Shown: positions 17,350 through 26,959, numbered from the stretch's first letter. The stretch is DNA of 64,000 nt from VRUE01 sp963704505 (GCA_963704505.1 OY969912.1:868001-932000), one strand, 5' to 3'. Numbers and translations are program-made. The notes: a model not told the origin generated them from the letters alone.

Positions 17350-17894
17350 GGCGCTGCTCCCGGCCTGGCCGCGCGCCGCTGCATCAGCCGCGCGGCCAGC
17401 CCCCAGATGGCGTAGCCGATCGCCAGGGCGATCAGCGCGAACTTGAAGCCGGCGCAGACGCTGGCGATGACCGGCGCCGCGGACCCTCCGTGGCCGCCGA
17501 GGAAGAGCAGCAGGCCGACGTCCTCGACCACGTCGAAGACCCCGGCCGCGATCGCCAGGAACGGCGCGACCGTGCCGGCGGCGGCCAGGCGGCGCAGGCC
17601 GTGGTCGCGGGCGTAGTCCCGGGTGGCGAGCCCGGCGAGCGCGAAGAACGTCGCGTAGCTGAGGATGAAGCCGAAGTCGAGCCAGAGCGAGAGCGACGCA
17701 AGGCCGCGGCCGTGATCCCCCCATTCGGCGAGGATCCGCGAAGCACGTCCGGCGCCGCCGGAGAGCTCGTAGGGGACGATTCCCGGCCCGCCCGTCGCTT
17801 CCAGGCGTTTGTCGATCACGATCAGGGCGACGTCGAAGGCGACCGTCGCGATCCCGAAGGCGACCAGCAGGTGCTTTCGACTGAGCGATCTCAA
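17346..17894 (-). CDS. Small four-helix membrane protein, unknown function
   Basis: A 182-residue protein with four predicted membrane segments (LLVAFGIATVAFDVALIVI; LWLDFGFILSYATFFALAGL; APFLAIAAGVFDVVEDVGLL; FKFALIALAIGYAIWGLAA). No family is recognised. The TTG start at 17894 is chosen because GGGAGG sits 5 bases upstream and the predicted protein begins just before the first helix. It is third in a minus-strand operon after the Mrp ATPase and the DUF1330 gene (23-base gap). Confidence 0.65.
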   Translation of the reverse strand: MRSLSRKHLLVAFGIATVAFDVALIVIDKRLEATGGPGIVPYELSGGAGRASRILAEWGDHGRGLASLSLWLDFGFILSYATFFALAGLATRDYARDHGLRRLAAAGTVAPFLAIAAGVFDVVEDVGLLLFLGGHGGSAAPVIASVCAGFKFALIALAIGYAIWGLAARLMQRRAARPGAAP

Positions 17895-17917
17895 GGCTGC
17901 CTCCCGGCAGCGCGAGG

Positions 17918-18298
17918 TTATTGCTCGGTGGGGTCGAGCGGGTGCAGCTCGCTGCGCGTCAGGGCCTCGCTGCGCAGGTGGGCGATCTCCCGGTATTCGG
18001 GCGAGCCGATCATCTCGAGGAATGCCTGGCGGCTCGGGTATTCGACCAGGAGGACGAGGTCCCAGGAGGCATCGCCGATCAGCGCGGCGGCGGGGGCGCC
18101 GTTGAAGACGACCCGTCCGCCCGCCTTCTCCAGCAGGGGCACGACCGCCTCGCCGTATTCGGCGTAGCGCTCCTGTCCGCCGTCCGCTTTGAAGGCGAGC
18201 AGGTTGAGCATCACGACGGGCGTGCCGTCGCCGGCGCGACCCGAGAAGGCGGTGAAGCCCTCCGGGTTGAGGGGCTCGGCGTCGGCCGGGTTCGCCAT
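17918..18298 (-). CDS. DUF1330 family protein
   Basis: A 126-residue ferredoxin-like alpha+beta barrel protein of the DUF1330/EthD-like group: PVVMLNLLAFKADGGQERYAEYGEAV, VVFNGAPAAALIGDASWDLVLLVEYPSRQAFLEMIGSPEYR. Members are dimeric and structurally resemble monooxygenases, but no activity is established. It starts 11 bases after the Mrp gene stop. Confidence 0.85.
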   Translation of the reverse strand: MANPADAEPLNPEGFTAFSGRAGDGTPVVMLNLLAFKADGGQERYAEYGEAVVPLLEKAGGRVVFNGAPAAALIGDASWDLVLLVEYPSRQAFLEMIGSPEYREIAHLRSEALTRSELHPLDPTEQ

Positions 18299-18309
18299 CG
18301 CCCGGCCGC

Positions 18310-19449
18310 TCAGGCCATCGGCAGCGGCGTGCCGCTGACCGGCGCAGGTTCGGCGCTGGGTGGGGTCGCCTGCAGCACCGGGAGCTCCTGGGGGGTCGCG
18401 GCGATGATCCCGCGGGCCGCCTGGCGGATCGCCTGCGAGGCGGGGGCGTCGGGCTCGGCGGTGACCAGCGGGGTGCCGTTGTCAGCGTGCTCGCGCAGCG
18501 GCTCGGAGAGGGGAACCTTGCCGAGCAGCGGAATATCGAGCTCGTCGGCGAGCTGCTGGCCGCCACCCTCGCCGAAGATCGTGAAGCGCTCGCCGTCGGG
18601 GGTGGTGAAGCCGGACATGTTCTCGATCACTCCGAGCAGCTCGAGGTCGAATTTGGCGGCCATGTCGGCACCGCGTTTGGCGACCGACTGGGCGGCGGGC
18701 TGGGGGGTGGTGACGATCGTGAACTTGGCCTGCGGCAGCAATTGGGCGAGGGTCATCGAGACGTCGCCGGTTCCCGGCGGCAGGTCGAGCAGCAGGTACT
18801 CCAGCTCGCCCCAGGCGACGTCCTCGAGGAACTGCTGGATCGCTTTGTGAAGCATCGGGCCACGCCAGACGACAGCGGCGTTGTCCTCGACGAAGAACCC
18901 GATCGACATCACCTTGACGCCGCTCGGCGAGTCGAGCGGCAGGATTTTGCGCTCCCCGTTGACCTCCGGTTTGCGGTTGACGCCGAGCATGCGCGGGATC
19001 GAGTAGCCGTAGACGTCGCAGTCGAGGGCGCCGGCGGCGTGGCCTTCGGCGGTCAGGGCGGCGGCCAGGTTGGCGGTCATCGTCGACTTGCCGACGCCGC
19101 CCTTGCCGGAGGCGACGCAGATCACGTTCTTGACCTGGGCGAGCGCGCCCTGCGGCAGCTTGCCGCGACCGAGGGTCTCCTGCAGGGTGCCTTTCTCTTC
19201 GTCGGACAGGACATCGAAGCCGACCGCGACTTCGGTGACGCCGTCGAGCTCGGTCACCTGTTGGGCGACCGCCTGTTCGAAGTGGGAGCGGATCGGGCAG
19301 CCGGCGGTGGTCAGCGAGACGACCACCTCGACCCGGCCGCTGTCCTTGATCTCGATCGAGCGGACCATCCCGAGCTCGACGATTGAGCGGCGCAGCTCGG
19401 GGTCGATGACGGCACGGAGCTTCTCGGTTATCTGGTCTTTTGTAGGCAC
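18310..19449 (-). CDS. mrp: Mrp/NBP35-family Fe-S carrier ATPase
   Basis: A 379-residue protein with an N-terminal MIP18/DUF59 domain (residues about 5-85, TTAGCPIRSHFEQ) and a deviant-Walker P-loop ATPase (VASGKGGVGKST at 112-123; LLLDLPPGTGDVSMTLAQ). The family carries or inserts Fe-S clusters. The C-terminal CxxC that binds the bridging cluster in ApbC/Mrp is absent: the equivalent stretch reads NMSGFTTPDGERFTIFG, as in some other actinobacterial Mrp proteins. The GTG start at 19449 fits the family N-terminus. First gene of a three-gene operon. Confidence 0.88.
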   Translation of the reverse strand: MPTKDQITEKLRAVIDPELRRSIVELGMVRSIEIKDSGRVEVVVSLTTAGCPIRSHFEQAVAQQVTELDGVTEVAVGFDVLSDEEKGTLQETLGRGKLPQGALAQVKNVICVASGKGGVGKSTMTANLAAALTAEGHAAGALDCDVYGYSIPRMLGVNRKPEVNGERKILPLDSPSGVKVMSIGFFVEDNAAVVWRGPMLHKAIQQFLEDVAWGELEYLLLDLPPGTGDVSMTLAQLLPQAKFTIVTTPQPAAQSVAKRGADMAAKFDLELLGVIENMSGFTTPDGERFTIFGEGGGQQLADELDIPLLGKVPLSEPLREHADNGTPLVTAEPDAPASQAIRQAARGIIAATPQELPVLQATPPSAEPAPVSGTPLPMA

Positions 19450-19552
19450 AGCGCCATTCTCGCAAAGCGCCGCCCCCGGACGGGCCGAGGGGGGCGAGTC
19501 GCCGCCCGCCCTCCCCTTAGCGCCCCCAATGTCGTCGAGCGAAGGAGGGTCA

Positions 19553-21832
19553 ATGTCGGGTGCGCGTGGTGGGCGGGGACGGTTGGTCGCGATGGTGGTC
19601 GGGCTGGTCCTGGCACTGCTCCTCGCCCTCGCCTCCGGAGCGAGGGCGGGCAAGTACAGCGTCGCCCAGTGCGGTTGGCACGTCGGGGCCGACGCGGCCT
19701 GGGCCGACACGACCGGCTCGGTCAAGTTCCGCCCCGACTCCTACTGCGCGACCCCGGTCACCGCCGACCCGTTCGCCGACGCCCATCTGAAGACGTTCAC
19801 CCGCTCGGGGCAGGCGACGGTTTCCGGCACGCGCTTCGGGCGCTGGCGCTGGGAGGCGCCCGCGGGAACGGCGATCACGAGGGTGAGCGGCAGCTGGTGG
19901 CACGCGCTGCACGACGGGATCGAGCAGCGGATCGGCGTCATCAACGGCGGCAATGGCTTCGACGTCTTCGCCGCCGCCTCGACTACGGACACGACCCCAC
20001 GCGACTTCGTCGCCGGCTTCTCGCCGGGCCGGCCGGCGCTTGAGGACCGCCTGCTCTGCGCGAAAGCGGAGAGCAAGTCGTGCAGCCTCGAACCGGGCTC
20101 GTGGTCGGCGGTGCGGGCGCTGACGATCACCCTCGAAGACAACTCGGCCCCCTACGTCGCGTTCGGCGGCGACCTGACCGGCCCCGGCTGGCGGCGGGGG
20201 GTGCAGTCGGCGCAGTTCTGGGGAACCGACTCCAGCGGCAGCGGGGTGCGCTTCGGCGAAACGACGATCGACGGCGCCCGGGTCGGGCTCACCGAATACG
20301 CCTGCAACAAGGTCTCGGTCGCCGGCGAATGGCGGGGCACGACGATGAGGCCGTGCCCGCTGGCGAGCAACGGCGTGCACACGGTCAACACGGCGAGCTT
20401 CAGCGACGGCCCTCATGCCCTGGTCAACTGCGAGTCCGACTTCGCCGCCAACGTGACCTGCACCCCTGCCCGCACTCTGCTGATCGACAACAACCCGCCG
20501 GCTCATCCGCGCAACCTCGCGGTGGCCGGAGGGGACGTGTGGCATCGGGTCGATGACTTCGATCTCGCCTGGGAGAACCCGGACCAGGGCCCGGCGAGCC
20601 CGATCGCGGGTGCCTCCTGGAGGGTGACCGGCCCGGAGGGCTTCGACTCCGGCGTCCATTTCACCGCCGGCATGAACCTGTCCTCGCTGCGCGATCTCTC
20701 GGTCCCGCACGCCGGCATCTACTCGGCCTCGGTCTGGCTGCGCGACGAAGCCGGCAACGAGGCGCCGACCTCGGCGGTCCCAGTCGCGCTGCGCTTCGAC
20801 GACGTGCCGCCCGGCGTGGCCTTCGCGGCGACCGACGGCCCGGCGGTGCCCGACACGATCCGCGCCGACGTCGTCGACTCCCATTCCGCCCCGGCGGCCG
20901 GGGAGATCCATTACCGCCGGCTCGGAAATGACGCCTGGGTCGAGCTTCCCTCGAAACTCCAGCCCGGCGCATCCCCCGATAAGGCCCAGCTGGTCGCGCC
21001 GCTGCCCGACTCACTCGGCCCCGGCACCTACGTGTTTCGTGCCGACGCCGCCGACGCGGCGGGCAACCGCGCCTCGACCACGCGACGGGCCGACGGGACC
21101 GAGATGTCGGTGCGCAAGGTCCCGCCGGCGGTCGAGCCGAAGGCGGCGGCGGCGATCAGGGGCAAGACGAGGATCTTCGCCCGCCTCTCCTGGCATCGGC
21201 ACCGGGGCGGCGAGGTGACCGTTCCCTACGGTGTCTCGCCGACCCTGACCGGCAGGCTCGTCGACGGCGAGGGCGCGGGTCTGGCGCGGCGGCGGCTGCG
21301 GGTGGTCCTGCGCCCATCGCGTGGCGCGGTCGCCCGGGTCGGCGTCGAGCGGATCAGGACCGGGATCCACGGCGGCTTCCTGCTGAAGCTCGATCCCGGC
21401 CCGTCGCGCCGGGTCACCGTCTCCTTCCGTGGGGAGGAGCGGCTCGAGCCGGCCCGGCGGCCGGGGCTCTCGCTGCGGGTCCGTGGCAGCGTCGACCTTC
21501 ACGCTTCCCCGTCAGCACTCGCCAACGGCGAGCTGCTGAAGCTCTGGGGAAGGGTGCGGGGCCAGGGAGCGCCGGTCCCCCGGCGCGGCAAGCTGATCGC
21601 GATCCAGTATCTGGAGCGGGAGACGGGGCTGTGGCGGCCGATCCTGGTCACCCGCAGCGACCACTCGGGCCACTTCACGGCCCGTTACCGCTTCCGCTAC
21701 ATCACAGGATCGGCCCGGATCCGGCTGCGGGCAGTGGCGCTGGCGGAGGAGCGCTGGCCGTTCGCCCCCGGCGCCTCGCGATCGATCGTCGTCCGGGTCG
21801 GCGGCCCGCTGCCGAGCGACGACGGGCTGTAG
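19553..21832 (+). CDS. Large secreted protein with Ig-like repeats, unknown function
   Basis: A 759-residue protein with a signal peptide (VAMVVGLVLALLLALASGARA) and a long beta-rich extracellular region. Segments such as DNSAPYVAFGGDLTGPGW, SVWLRDEAGNEAPTSAVPV and YVFRADAADAAGNRAS are typical of Ig-like folds in secreted actinobacterial proteins, and conserved Cys pairs (YCATP, LLCAKAESKSCSL) suggest disulphides. The last 200 residues contain strands like VSPTLTGRLVDGEGAGLARR that resemble carboxypeptidase-regulatory folds. No enzyme motif. The ATG at 19553 follows AGGAGGG closely; an in-frame ATG at 19529 is possible. Confidence 0.75.
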   Translation: MSGARGGRGRLVAMVVGLVLALLLALASGARAGKYSVAQCGWHVGADAAWADTTGSVKFRPDSYCATPVTADPFADAHLKTFTRSGQATVSGTRFGRWRWEAPAGTAITRVSGSWWHALHDGIEQRIGVINGGNGFDVFAAASTTDTTPRDFVAGFSPGRPALEDRLLCAKAESKSCSLEPGSWSAVRALTITLEDNSAPYVAFGGDLTGPGWRRGVQSAQFWGTDSSGSGVRFGETTIDGARVGLTEYACNKVSVAGEWRGTTMRPCPLASNGVHTVNTASFSDGPHALVNCESDFAANVTCTPARTLLIDNNPPAHPRNLAVAGGDVWHRVDDFDLAWENPDQGPASPIAGASWRVTGPEGFDSGVHFTAGMNLSSLRDLSVPHAGIYSASVWLRDEAGNEAPTSAVPVALRFDDVPPGVAFAATDGPAVPDTIRADVVDSHSAPAAGEIHYRRLGNDAWVELPSKLQPGASPDKAQLVAPLPDSLGPGTYVFRADAADAAGNRASTTRRADGTEMSVRKVPPAVEPKAAAAIRGKTRIFARLSWHRHRGGEVTVPYGVSPTLTGRLVDGEGAGLARRRLRVVLRPSRGAVARVGVERIRTGIHGGFLLKLDPGPSRRVTVSFRGEERLEPARRPGLSLRVRGSVDLHASPSALANGELLKLWGRVRGQGAPVPRRGKLIAIQYLERETGLWRPILVTRSDHSGHFTARYRFRYITGSARIRLRAVALAEERWPFAPGASRSIVVRVGGPLPSDDGL

Positions 21833-21842
21833 GGTTGCGGCC

Positions 21843-22301
21843 GTGTCCCAGGTGACCCTTCAGACCAACGCCGGGCCGATCGTCATCCAGCTCCACGACG
21901 ACGACGCCCCGAAGACGGTCGAGAACTTCCGCAAGCTCGCGGGCGATGGCTTCTACGACGGCCTGATCTTCCACCGGATCATCCCCGACTTCATGGTCCA
22001 GGGCGGTTGCCCCGAGGGCACCGGCACCGGTGGTCCCGGCTACACGTTCGAGGACGAGTTCAACCAGCACAAGGTCGTCCGCGGCGCCCTGGCGATGGCC
22101 AACGCCGGGCCCGACACGAACGGATCGCAGTTCTTCATTGTCACCACCGAGGCGGCACCGTGGCTGGACGGCAAGCACACCGTCTTCGGCGAAGTCACCG
22201 ACGGCATGGATGCCGTCGACGCGATCGAGTCGACCCCCACCGGGGCGGGCGACAAGCCGGTCGAGCCGCAGACGATCGAGAGCGTCGAGCTCTCCGACTA
22301 G
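21843..22301 (+). CDS. Cyclophilin-type peptidyl-prolyl cis-trans isomerase
   Basis: A 152-residue single-domain cyclophilin without a signal peptide, so cytoplasmic. Catalytic-site motifs are FHRIIPDFMVQGG (with the Arg), GALAMANAGPDTNGSQFFI and HTVFGEVTDGMD. It accelerates proline isomerisation during folding. The GTG start is 10 bases after the upstream stop. The stop overlaps the convergent ion-channel gene by 4 bases. Confidence 0.95.
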   Translation: MSQVTLQTNAGPIVIQLHDDDAPKTVENFRKLAGDGFYDGLIFHRIIPDFMVQGGCPEGTGTGGPGYTFEDEFNQHKVVRGALAMANAGPDTNGSQFFIVTTEAAPWLDGKHTVFGEVTDGMDAVDAIESTPTGAGDKPVEPQTIESVELSD

Positions 22302-23059
22302 GGCGTGCCGGGAGGGTCGGTCGCCGGGTCTCCCGGCGGCGCTCCCTGACCACGCTGTTCCCGCCGGCGCCTGATGCCCTCGCCCGGGCGCCAGAGGCTG
22401 ACCAACCCGGCGACCAGGGTGACCAGGAAGACCTGGCCGAGCATCATCTCGATCCCGGAGAGCATGCGGCCGAACTGGGCGGCCGGAACGAGGTCGCCGT
22501 ACCCGGTGGTGGTCAGCGTCGTGTAGCTGAAGAAGAGAAAGTCGCCGGTCTGCGTCTTGACCGTGTCCCCGAAGAAGCCGCCGCCTTCGATCCTGTCGAT
22601 CAGCGCGTAGGCCCAGGTGAAGAGGAGCCCCAGAGACGTGTAGACGCTGATCGCGCCGAGGATCGTCCGCGAGGAGACGGTCTCGGAGGTGACCACCCGT
22701 TGGAGCACGGCCCCCATCGCGACCGCGAGCAGGGCGATGACGATCACCGCCGCGGCGTTGATGCCGAGACGGCCGCCGAAGATGGCGGAGATCGCGGTGA
22801 GAACGACCGCCAGCCCGGCCAGGACGATCGCGCGCCTGACGAACGCGGGCTGTGCGTGGGAGCTGGTCAGGGCGACGATCGCGGTCGCCGCCGACGTGAT
22901 CGCGATCAGCACGCCGGTCCAGCCGGTGTCGGGAAGGATCGAGGCGAGCACGTAGGTGAGCAGGACGAGGACCAGGACCAACCCGAAGGCATCCCGCGCT
23001 TTTTCGGCGCGCTGTTTCCAGCGCTCCTCGCTGCGACTGTGGCGCGTGCTTGCCTCCAT
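22298..23059 (-). CDS. Two-TM-pore potassium channel protein
   Basis: A 253-residue membrane protein with about six hydrophobic segments and the K+ selectivity filter TTLTTTGYGDLVPAAQFGR near residue 195, followed by an inner helix (FLVTLVAGLVSLW). The C-terminal tail is short, charged and lacks an RCK domain, so gating is not by a fused NAD/Ca sensor. It lies between cyclophilin and a tRNA-Ser gene. Confidence 0.87.
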   Translation of the reverse strand: MEASTRHSRSEERWKQRAEKARDAFGLVLVLVLLTYVLASILPDTGWTGVLIAITSAATAIVALTSSHAQPAFVRRAIVLAGLAVVLTAISAIFGGRLGINAAAVIVIALLAVAMGAVLQRVVTSETVSSRTILGAISVYTSLGLLFTWAYALIDRIEGGGFFGDTVKTQTGDFLFFSYTTLTTTGYGDLVPAAQFGRMLSGIEMMLGQVFLVTLVAGLVSLWRPGEGIRRRREQRGQGAPPGDPATDPPGTP

Positions 23060-23137
23060 TCAGCCGAATTCGGGACCGCTGCGGTTGTCTCCTCCCCGTG
23101 CACGGCCCGTGTTGGCGGCGCGCGGAGCGGATTCGAG

Positions 23138-23226
23138 CGGAGGGGGTGGGATTCGAACCCACGAGCCACCTTGCGGCAGCTACCGGTTTTCAAGACCGGC
23201 GCATTCAACCGCTCTGCCACCCCTCC
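23138..23226 (-). tRNA. tRNA-Ser (UGA)
   Basis: Read on the minus strand it gives acceptor GGAGGGG / CCCCTCC, the D-arm GGCAGAGCGGTTGAATGCG, anticodon loop CTTGAAA (anticodon TGA), a long class II variable arm, and T-loop GTTCGAATCCCAC. The discriminator is G, as in serine tRNAs, and CCA is not encoded. Confidence 0.95.
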
Positions 23227-23299
23227 GGGGCGCAAGCCGGCGCTCGATGCTAGACGGAAAGGCGGGTCGAAAAGGCGGCGGCGGTGATTGGATGAGGCG

Positions 23300-24457
23300 A
23301 TGCGCCGTCTCGTCATCCTCGGCTCGACCTTGGTCCTCTTCGACGTCACCTTCTACTCGGCGATCGCGCCGCTGCTGCCGGAATACGTCGACAGTCTCGG
23401 GCTGACCAAGGCCGAAGCGGGAGTCCTCTCGGCCGCCTATGCCGCCGGCACCCTGGTGGCCGCACTCCCCGGCGGGCTGCTCGCCAGCCGGGTCGGGCCT
23501 CGCCGTACGGTGATCGGCGGCCTGGCACTGCTGGGCGCGTCGAGCCTGGTCTTCGGCTTCGGCCAGGAGGTCGGCCTGCTCGACCTGGCGCGGTTCTCCC
23601 AGGGGGTGGCCGGCGCGTTGATCTGGTCGGGCGCGCTCACCTGGGTGATCAGCGCCGCTCCGCCGGAGCGGCGCGGGGCGCTGATCGGCACCGTGCTCGG
23701 CACGGCGATCGCCGGCGCCCTGATCGGGCCGGCACTGGGGGCACTGGCTGTGGCGATCGGGACCAAGATCGTCTTCGGCGCGGTGGTCGGGATCTCGATC
23801 GGTTTCGCGCTGATCGCGCTCCGCACGCCGGTGCCTCCCGAACCCGAGCAGCAGGCGATAGGCGAGGTGATCGCCGCGATCAAATCGCCGCTGATCCTGA
23901 CCGCGACCGCGTTCGTCGCCGTGCCGTCGTTGATGTTCGGCGCAACCGAGGTGCTCGTGCCACTGCGAATCGACGACCTCGGCGGCAGCGAGGCGCTGAT
24001 CGCCGGCGCCTTCATCGCCGCCGCCGGGCTCGAGGCCGGGCTTTCCCCCGTGATCGGCAGCTACTCCGACCGGGTCGGCAGGCGGATCCCGTTCGTCACC
24101 GGCCTGGTGATCGCCGCCGCGGCGATCCTCGGGATCGGGGCCGGGCAGTCGAATCCCGTCGTGATCGGCGCCCTGCTGGTCAGCTCGCTCGGCGCGGGGA
24201 TCTGCTTCACGCCGGCGATCACCCTGCTCTCGGAGGTCTCCGAGGCGAGCAGCCTGCATCAGGGACTGGCCGCCGGCCTCTCGAACATGGCCTGGGCTTC
24301 CGGCCAGGTCGTCGGCGGCCTCGCCGGCGGGGCGCTGGCCGGCGCGGCCGGGTACCAGGCACCGACGATCGTCGTCGCGATCATCCTCTTCGCCACCGCC
24401 GCGTACGCGGTGCGCCGCGACCTTCCGGCGCCCGCCGCTCCGACCGCGGCTGGCTAG
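23300..24457 (+). CDS. Major facilitator superfamily transporter
   Basis: A 385-residue, 12-helix MFS protein. The motif A region between helices 2 and 3 is LLASRVGPRRTVIGGL, and the symmetrical loop in the second half is SYSDRVGRRIPFVTGL. The substrate is unknown; drug or metabolite efflux is typical of this subgroup. The ATG at 23300 begins directly at the first helix (a TTG four codons upstream is also in frame). The oxidase gene starts 10 bases downstream. Confidence 0.88.
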   Translation: MRRLVILGSTLVLFDVTFYSAIAPLLPEYVDSLGLTKAEAGVLSAAYAAGTLVAALPGGLLASRVGPRRTVIGGLALLGASSLVFGFGQEVGLLDLARFSQGVAGALIWSGALTWVISAAPPERRGALIGTVLGTAIAGALIGPALGALAVAIGTKIVFGAVVGISIGFALIALRTPVPPEPEQQAIGEVIAAIKSPLILTATAFVAVPSLMFGATEVLVPLRIDDLGGSEALIAGAFIAAAGLEAGLSPVIGSYSDRVGRRIPFVTGLVIAAAAILGIGAGQSNPVVIGALLVSSLGAGICFTPAITLLSEVSEASSLHQGLAAGLSNMAWASGQVVGGLAGGALAGAAGYQAPTIVVAIILFATAAYAVRRDLPAPAAPTAAG

Positions 24458-24467
24458 GCTGGGGACC

Positions 24468-25763
24468 ATGGCCGAATGGCGCAATTGGGCCGGCGACCAG
24501 TCATGCAGGCCGGCCGAGACCGTTCGCCCGCGCGGCGTCGAGGAGCTCGCCGCGGCGGTCTCGCGCGCGGCCGCCGCGGGGCGCAAGGTCAGCGTCCGCG
24601 GCGCGGGTCATTCCTTCACCGAGGCGGCGCTGACCGAGGGCACGATGGTCGATCTCGCTGCGCTCTCGGGTGTCCTCGATGCCGACCCCGGCTCGGGGCT
24701 GGTCAGGGTCGCCGGCGGAACCGTCCTCGCCGACCTCAACCAGCGCCTCCATGGGCTCGGCCTGGCGTTGGAGAACCTCGGCGACATCGATCGCCAGACA
24801 ATCTCCGGCGCGATCTCGACGGCCACCCACGGGACCGGGGCGAGGCTCGCCAACATCCCGTCCCAGGTCGAGGGGGTGGAGATGGTCCTCGGCGACGGCA
24901 GCACGCGCGAGCTGAGCGCCGCCGGCGACCCCGGCCTGCTGCGCGCGGCGCGGGTCGGAGTCGGTGCCCTGGGGGCGATCACGGCGGTGACGCTGCGCTG
25001 CGTCCCCGCCTTCACCCTCGACCGGGTCGACCGCCCGGAGCCGCGCGACGAGGTGCTCGACAGCTTCGCGGAGCGCGCCGCGGCCCACGATCACTTCGAG
25101 CTGTTCACGTTCCCCTACGCCGAGTCCGCCCTGGTGCTCGAGCGCAATCGCACCGAGGCGCCGCCGCGCCCCCGCGGCAGTGCCGCCGCCTTCCTCAACG
25201 ACGTCGTCCTCGAGAACTGGGCGCTGGAGGCGGTCTCCGCCGCGGGCAGGTCGTTCCCGAAAGCGATCCCGGCGCTGTCGCGACTCGCGGCGCGACTCGC
25301 CTCGGGAAGCAGGACGGTCGACCGCAGCGACCGGATCTTCGCCAACGAGCGCCGGGTGCGGTTCACGGAGATGGAGTACGCGCTGCCCCGGGAGAGCGGG
25401 CCTGAGGCCGCCCGCCGGGTGATCGAGTGGGTGCGAGGAAACCGCTACCCGGTCTTCTTCCCGATCGAGATGCGGGTCAGCGCCGGCGATGACGCCCTGC
25501 TCAGCCCCGCCCATGACCGCGACAGCGCCTACGTCGCTGTCCACCAGTACCGGGGGATGGCGTGGCGCCCCTACTTCGAGGCGGTCGAGGGGATCATGGT
25601 CGAGCTGGGCGGCCGGCCGCACTGGGGCAAGCGCCACTTCCAGGACGCCGAGACGCTGGCGCCGCGTTACCCGCGCTGGGCCGACTTCCAGGCGGCCCGC
25701 GACGAGCTCGACCCCGGCCGGGTCTTCACCAACGAGTACGCCGGCCGCGTCCTCGGGCCCTAG
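24468..25763 (+). CDS. D-arabinono-1,4-lactone oxidase-type FAD oxidoreductase
   Basis: A 431-residue enzyme of the vanillyl-alcohol-oxidase superfamily. The PCMH FAD-binding domain has GRKVSVRGAGHSFTEAAL (the His is the usual covalent flavin attachment site) and RQTISGAISTATHGTG; the ALO domain has EMRVSAGDDALLSPAHDRDS and the C-terminal GGRPHWGKRHFQDAETLAPRYP. It oxidises aldonolactones or sugar alcohols. Its end overlaps that of the convergent PLP aldolase gene; this pairing with an 'amino acid deaminase/aldolase' is common in actinobacteria. Confidence 0.9.
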   Translation: MAEWRNWAGDQSCRPAETVRPRGVEELAAAVSRAAAAGRKVSVRGAGHSFTEAALTEGTMVDLAALSGVLDADPGSGLVRVAGGTVLADLNQRLHGLGLALENLGDIDRQTISGAISTATHGTGARLANIPSQVEGVEMVLGDGSTRELSAAGDPGLLRAARVGVGALGAITAVTLRCVPAFTLDRVDRPEPRDEVLDSFAERAAAHDHFELFTFPYAESALVLERNRTEAPPRPRGSAAAFLNDVVLENWALEAVSAAGRSFPKAIPALSRLAARLASGSRTVDRSDRIFANERRVRFTEMEYALPRESGPEAARRVIEWVRGNRYPVFFPIEMRVSAGDDALLSPAHDRDSAYVAVHQYRGMAWRPYFEAVEGIMVELGGRPHWGKRHFQDAETLAPRYPRWADFQAARDELDPGRVFTNEYAGRVLGP

Positions 25764-26959
25764 AGGAAGGCCTTGCCGTCGCCACGGTAGGTGGGGACGA
25801 CGTCGACGATCTCGCCGCCTTCGACCAGGTGCAGGGCTTCGAAGCGCTCGCAGAGCTCGCCCGCCTTGGCGTGCCGCATGTAGACCCGGTCGCCGACCTC
25901 GAGGTCATTGGCGGCATCGCCGAGCAGCGGTGTCTGCACCTCGCCGGCACCCTCGTCGGCGTCGAGGGTGAGGCCGGAGGGGAGCCAGGGGACGGGGAGG
26001 CGGCCGGCGTCGCCGGCGCCGGAGGCGAGGTAGCCGCCGCCGAGGGCCGTCGCGATCCGGCTCGCGGGACGGCGCACGATCGGCAGCGCGAAGCCGGCGG
26101 CTGGGGTCAGGGTGAAGCGGCTGTAGTAGTCGAACTGGGCCGGGGCGTAGAAGCCCGAGCCGGCCGTTACCTCGGTCACCGCCTCCTCGGCCGCGGTCAG
26201 TTCGAGACTGCCGGTGCCACCGCCGTTGACGATCTCGAGCTCGGCCACCTCGCTGACGGCGGCGACCGCTGCGCCGCGCCGCTCGGCCAGCTCCGCGGCC
26301 GAGCGTCGCTGCATGAAGCGGATCGCCGCGCCGCGCATCCGCCGCCCCGGAGGCCGGTCGCCGACCCCGGAGATCTGCCCCTCGTAGGCCATCAGCGCGA
26401 CCAGCTCGATCTTCTCGCGCCGATCGATCTCGCGGGCGAGCTCGAGGGCCTGGTCGGGCGAGTGGACCGGGGAGCGCTTGGCGCCGACCTTGAGCCGGCC
26501 CCCCGCCGCCCACCAGCTGGCGTCGAGCTCGACGCAGACGCGCACCGGCGCGGCGCCGCCGCCGAGCACGGACTCGATCCGGTCGAGGTGCTCGCTCGAG
26601 TCGACGGTGACGATCGGCGCCCCGGCCGGGTTGGCGACCGAGCTGACCGCGAGCTCGCCGAGCGCCCGGGAGTCCGTGGTCGGGTAGGCGAGCAGGAGGT
26701 CTTCGAAACCCCGCTCGGCGAGCCACAAGGTCTCGGGAAGGGTGAAGGTCATCAGCCCGGTGAAGCCGTCACGGGCGAGGATCGCCTCGAGCAGGGCGCG
26801 GCAGCGAAGGCTCTTGCTCGCCGCACGGATCGGCTTGCCCGCGGCCCGGCCCAGCATCTCGTCGGCGTTCGCCCACATCGCGTCGAGATCGACGAAGGCG
26901 AACGGGGCCTCCACCTGCTCGAAGATCGCCTCGAACTCGGCGTGGGAACGGACGGGCAC
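25760..26959 (-). CDS. Fold-III PLP enzyme, D-threonine aldolase/amino-acid deaminase-like
   Basis: A 399-residue protein of the alanine-racemase-like N-terminal fold. The PLP lysine is in IRAASKSLRCRALL near residue 50, and VCVELDASWW and LEIVNGGGTGS match the phosphate-binding glycine turn. The C-terminal beta-domain contains the metal-site region DRVYMRHAKAGELCERF (HxKxxE...), typical of D-threonine aldolase and D-serine dehydratase relatives. The likely substrate is a D-hydroxy-amino acid. Next to the lactone-oxidase gene, tail to tail. Confidence 0.82.
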   Translation of the reverse strand: MPVRSHAEFEAIFEQVEAPFAFVDLDAMWANADEMLGRAAGKPIRAASKSLRCRALLEAILARDGFTGLMTFTLPETLWLAERGFEDLLLAYPTTDSRALGELAVSSVANPAGAPIVTVDSSEHLDRIESVLGGGAAPVRVCVELDASWWAAGGRLKVGAKRSPVHSPDQALELAREIDRREKIELVALMAYEGQISGVGDRPPGRRMRGAAIRFMQRRSAAELAERRGAAVAAVSEVAELEIVNGGGTGSLELTAAEEAVTEVTAGSGFYAPAQFDYYSRFTLTPAAGFALPIVRRPASRIATALGGGYLASGAGDAGRLPVPWLPSGLTLDADEGAGEVQTPLLGDAANDLEVGDRVYMRHAKAGELCERFEALHLVEGGEIVDVVPTYRGDGKAFL

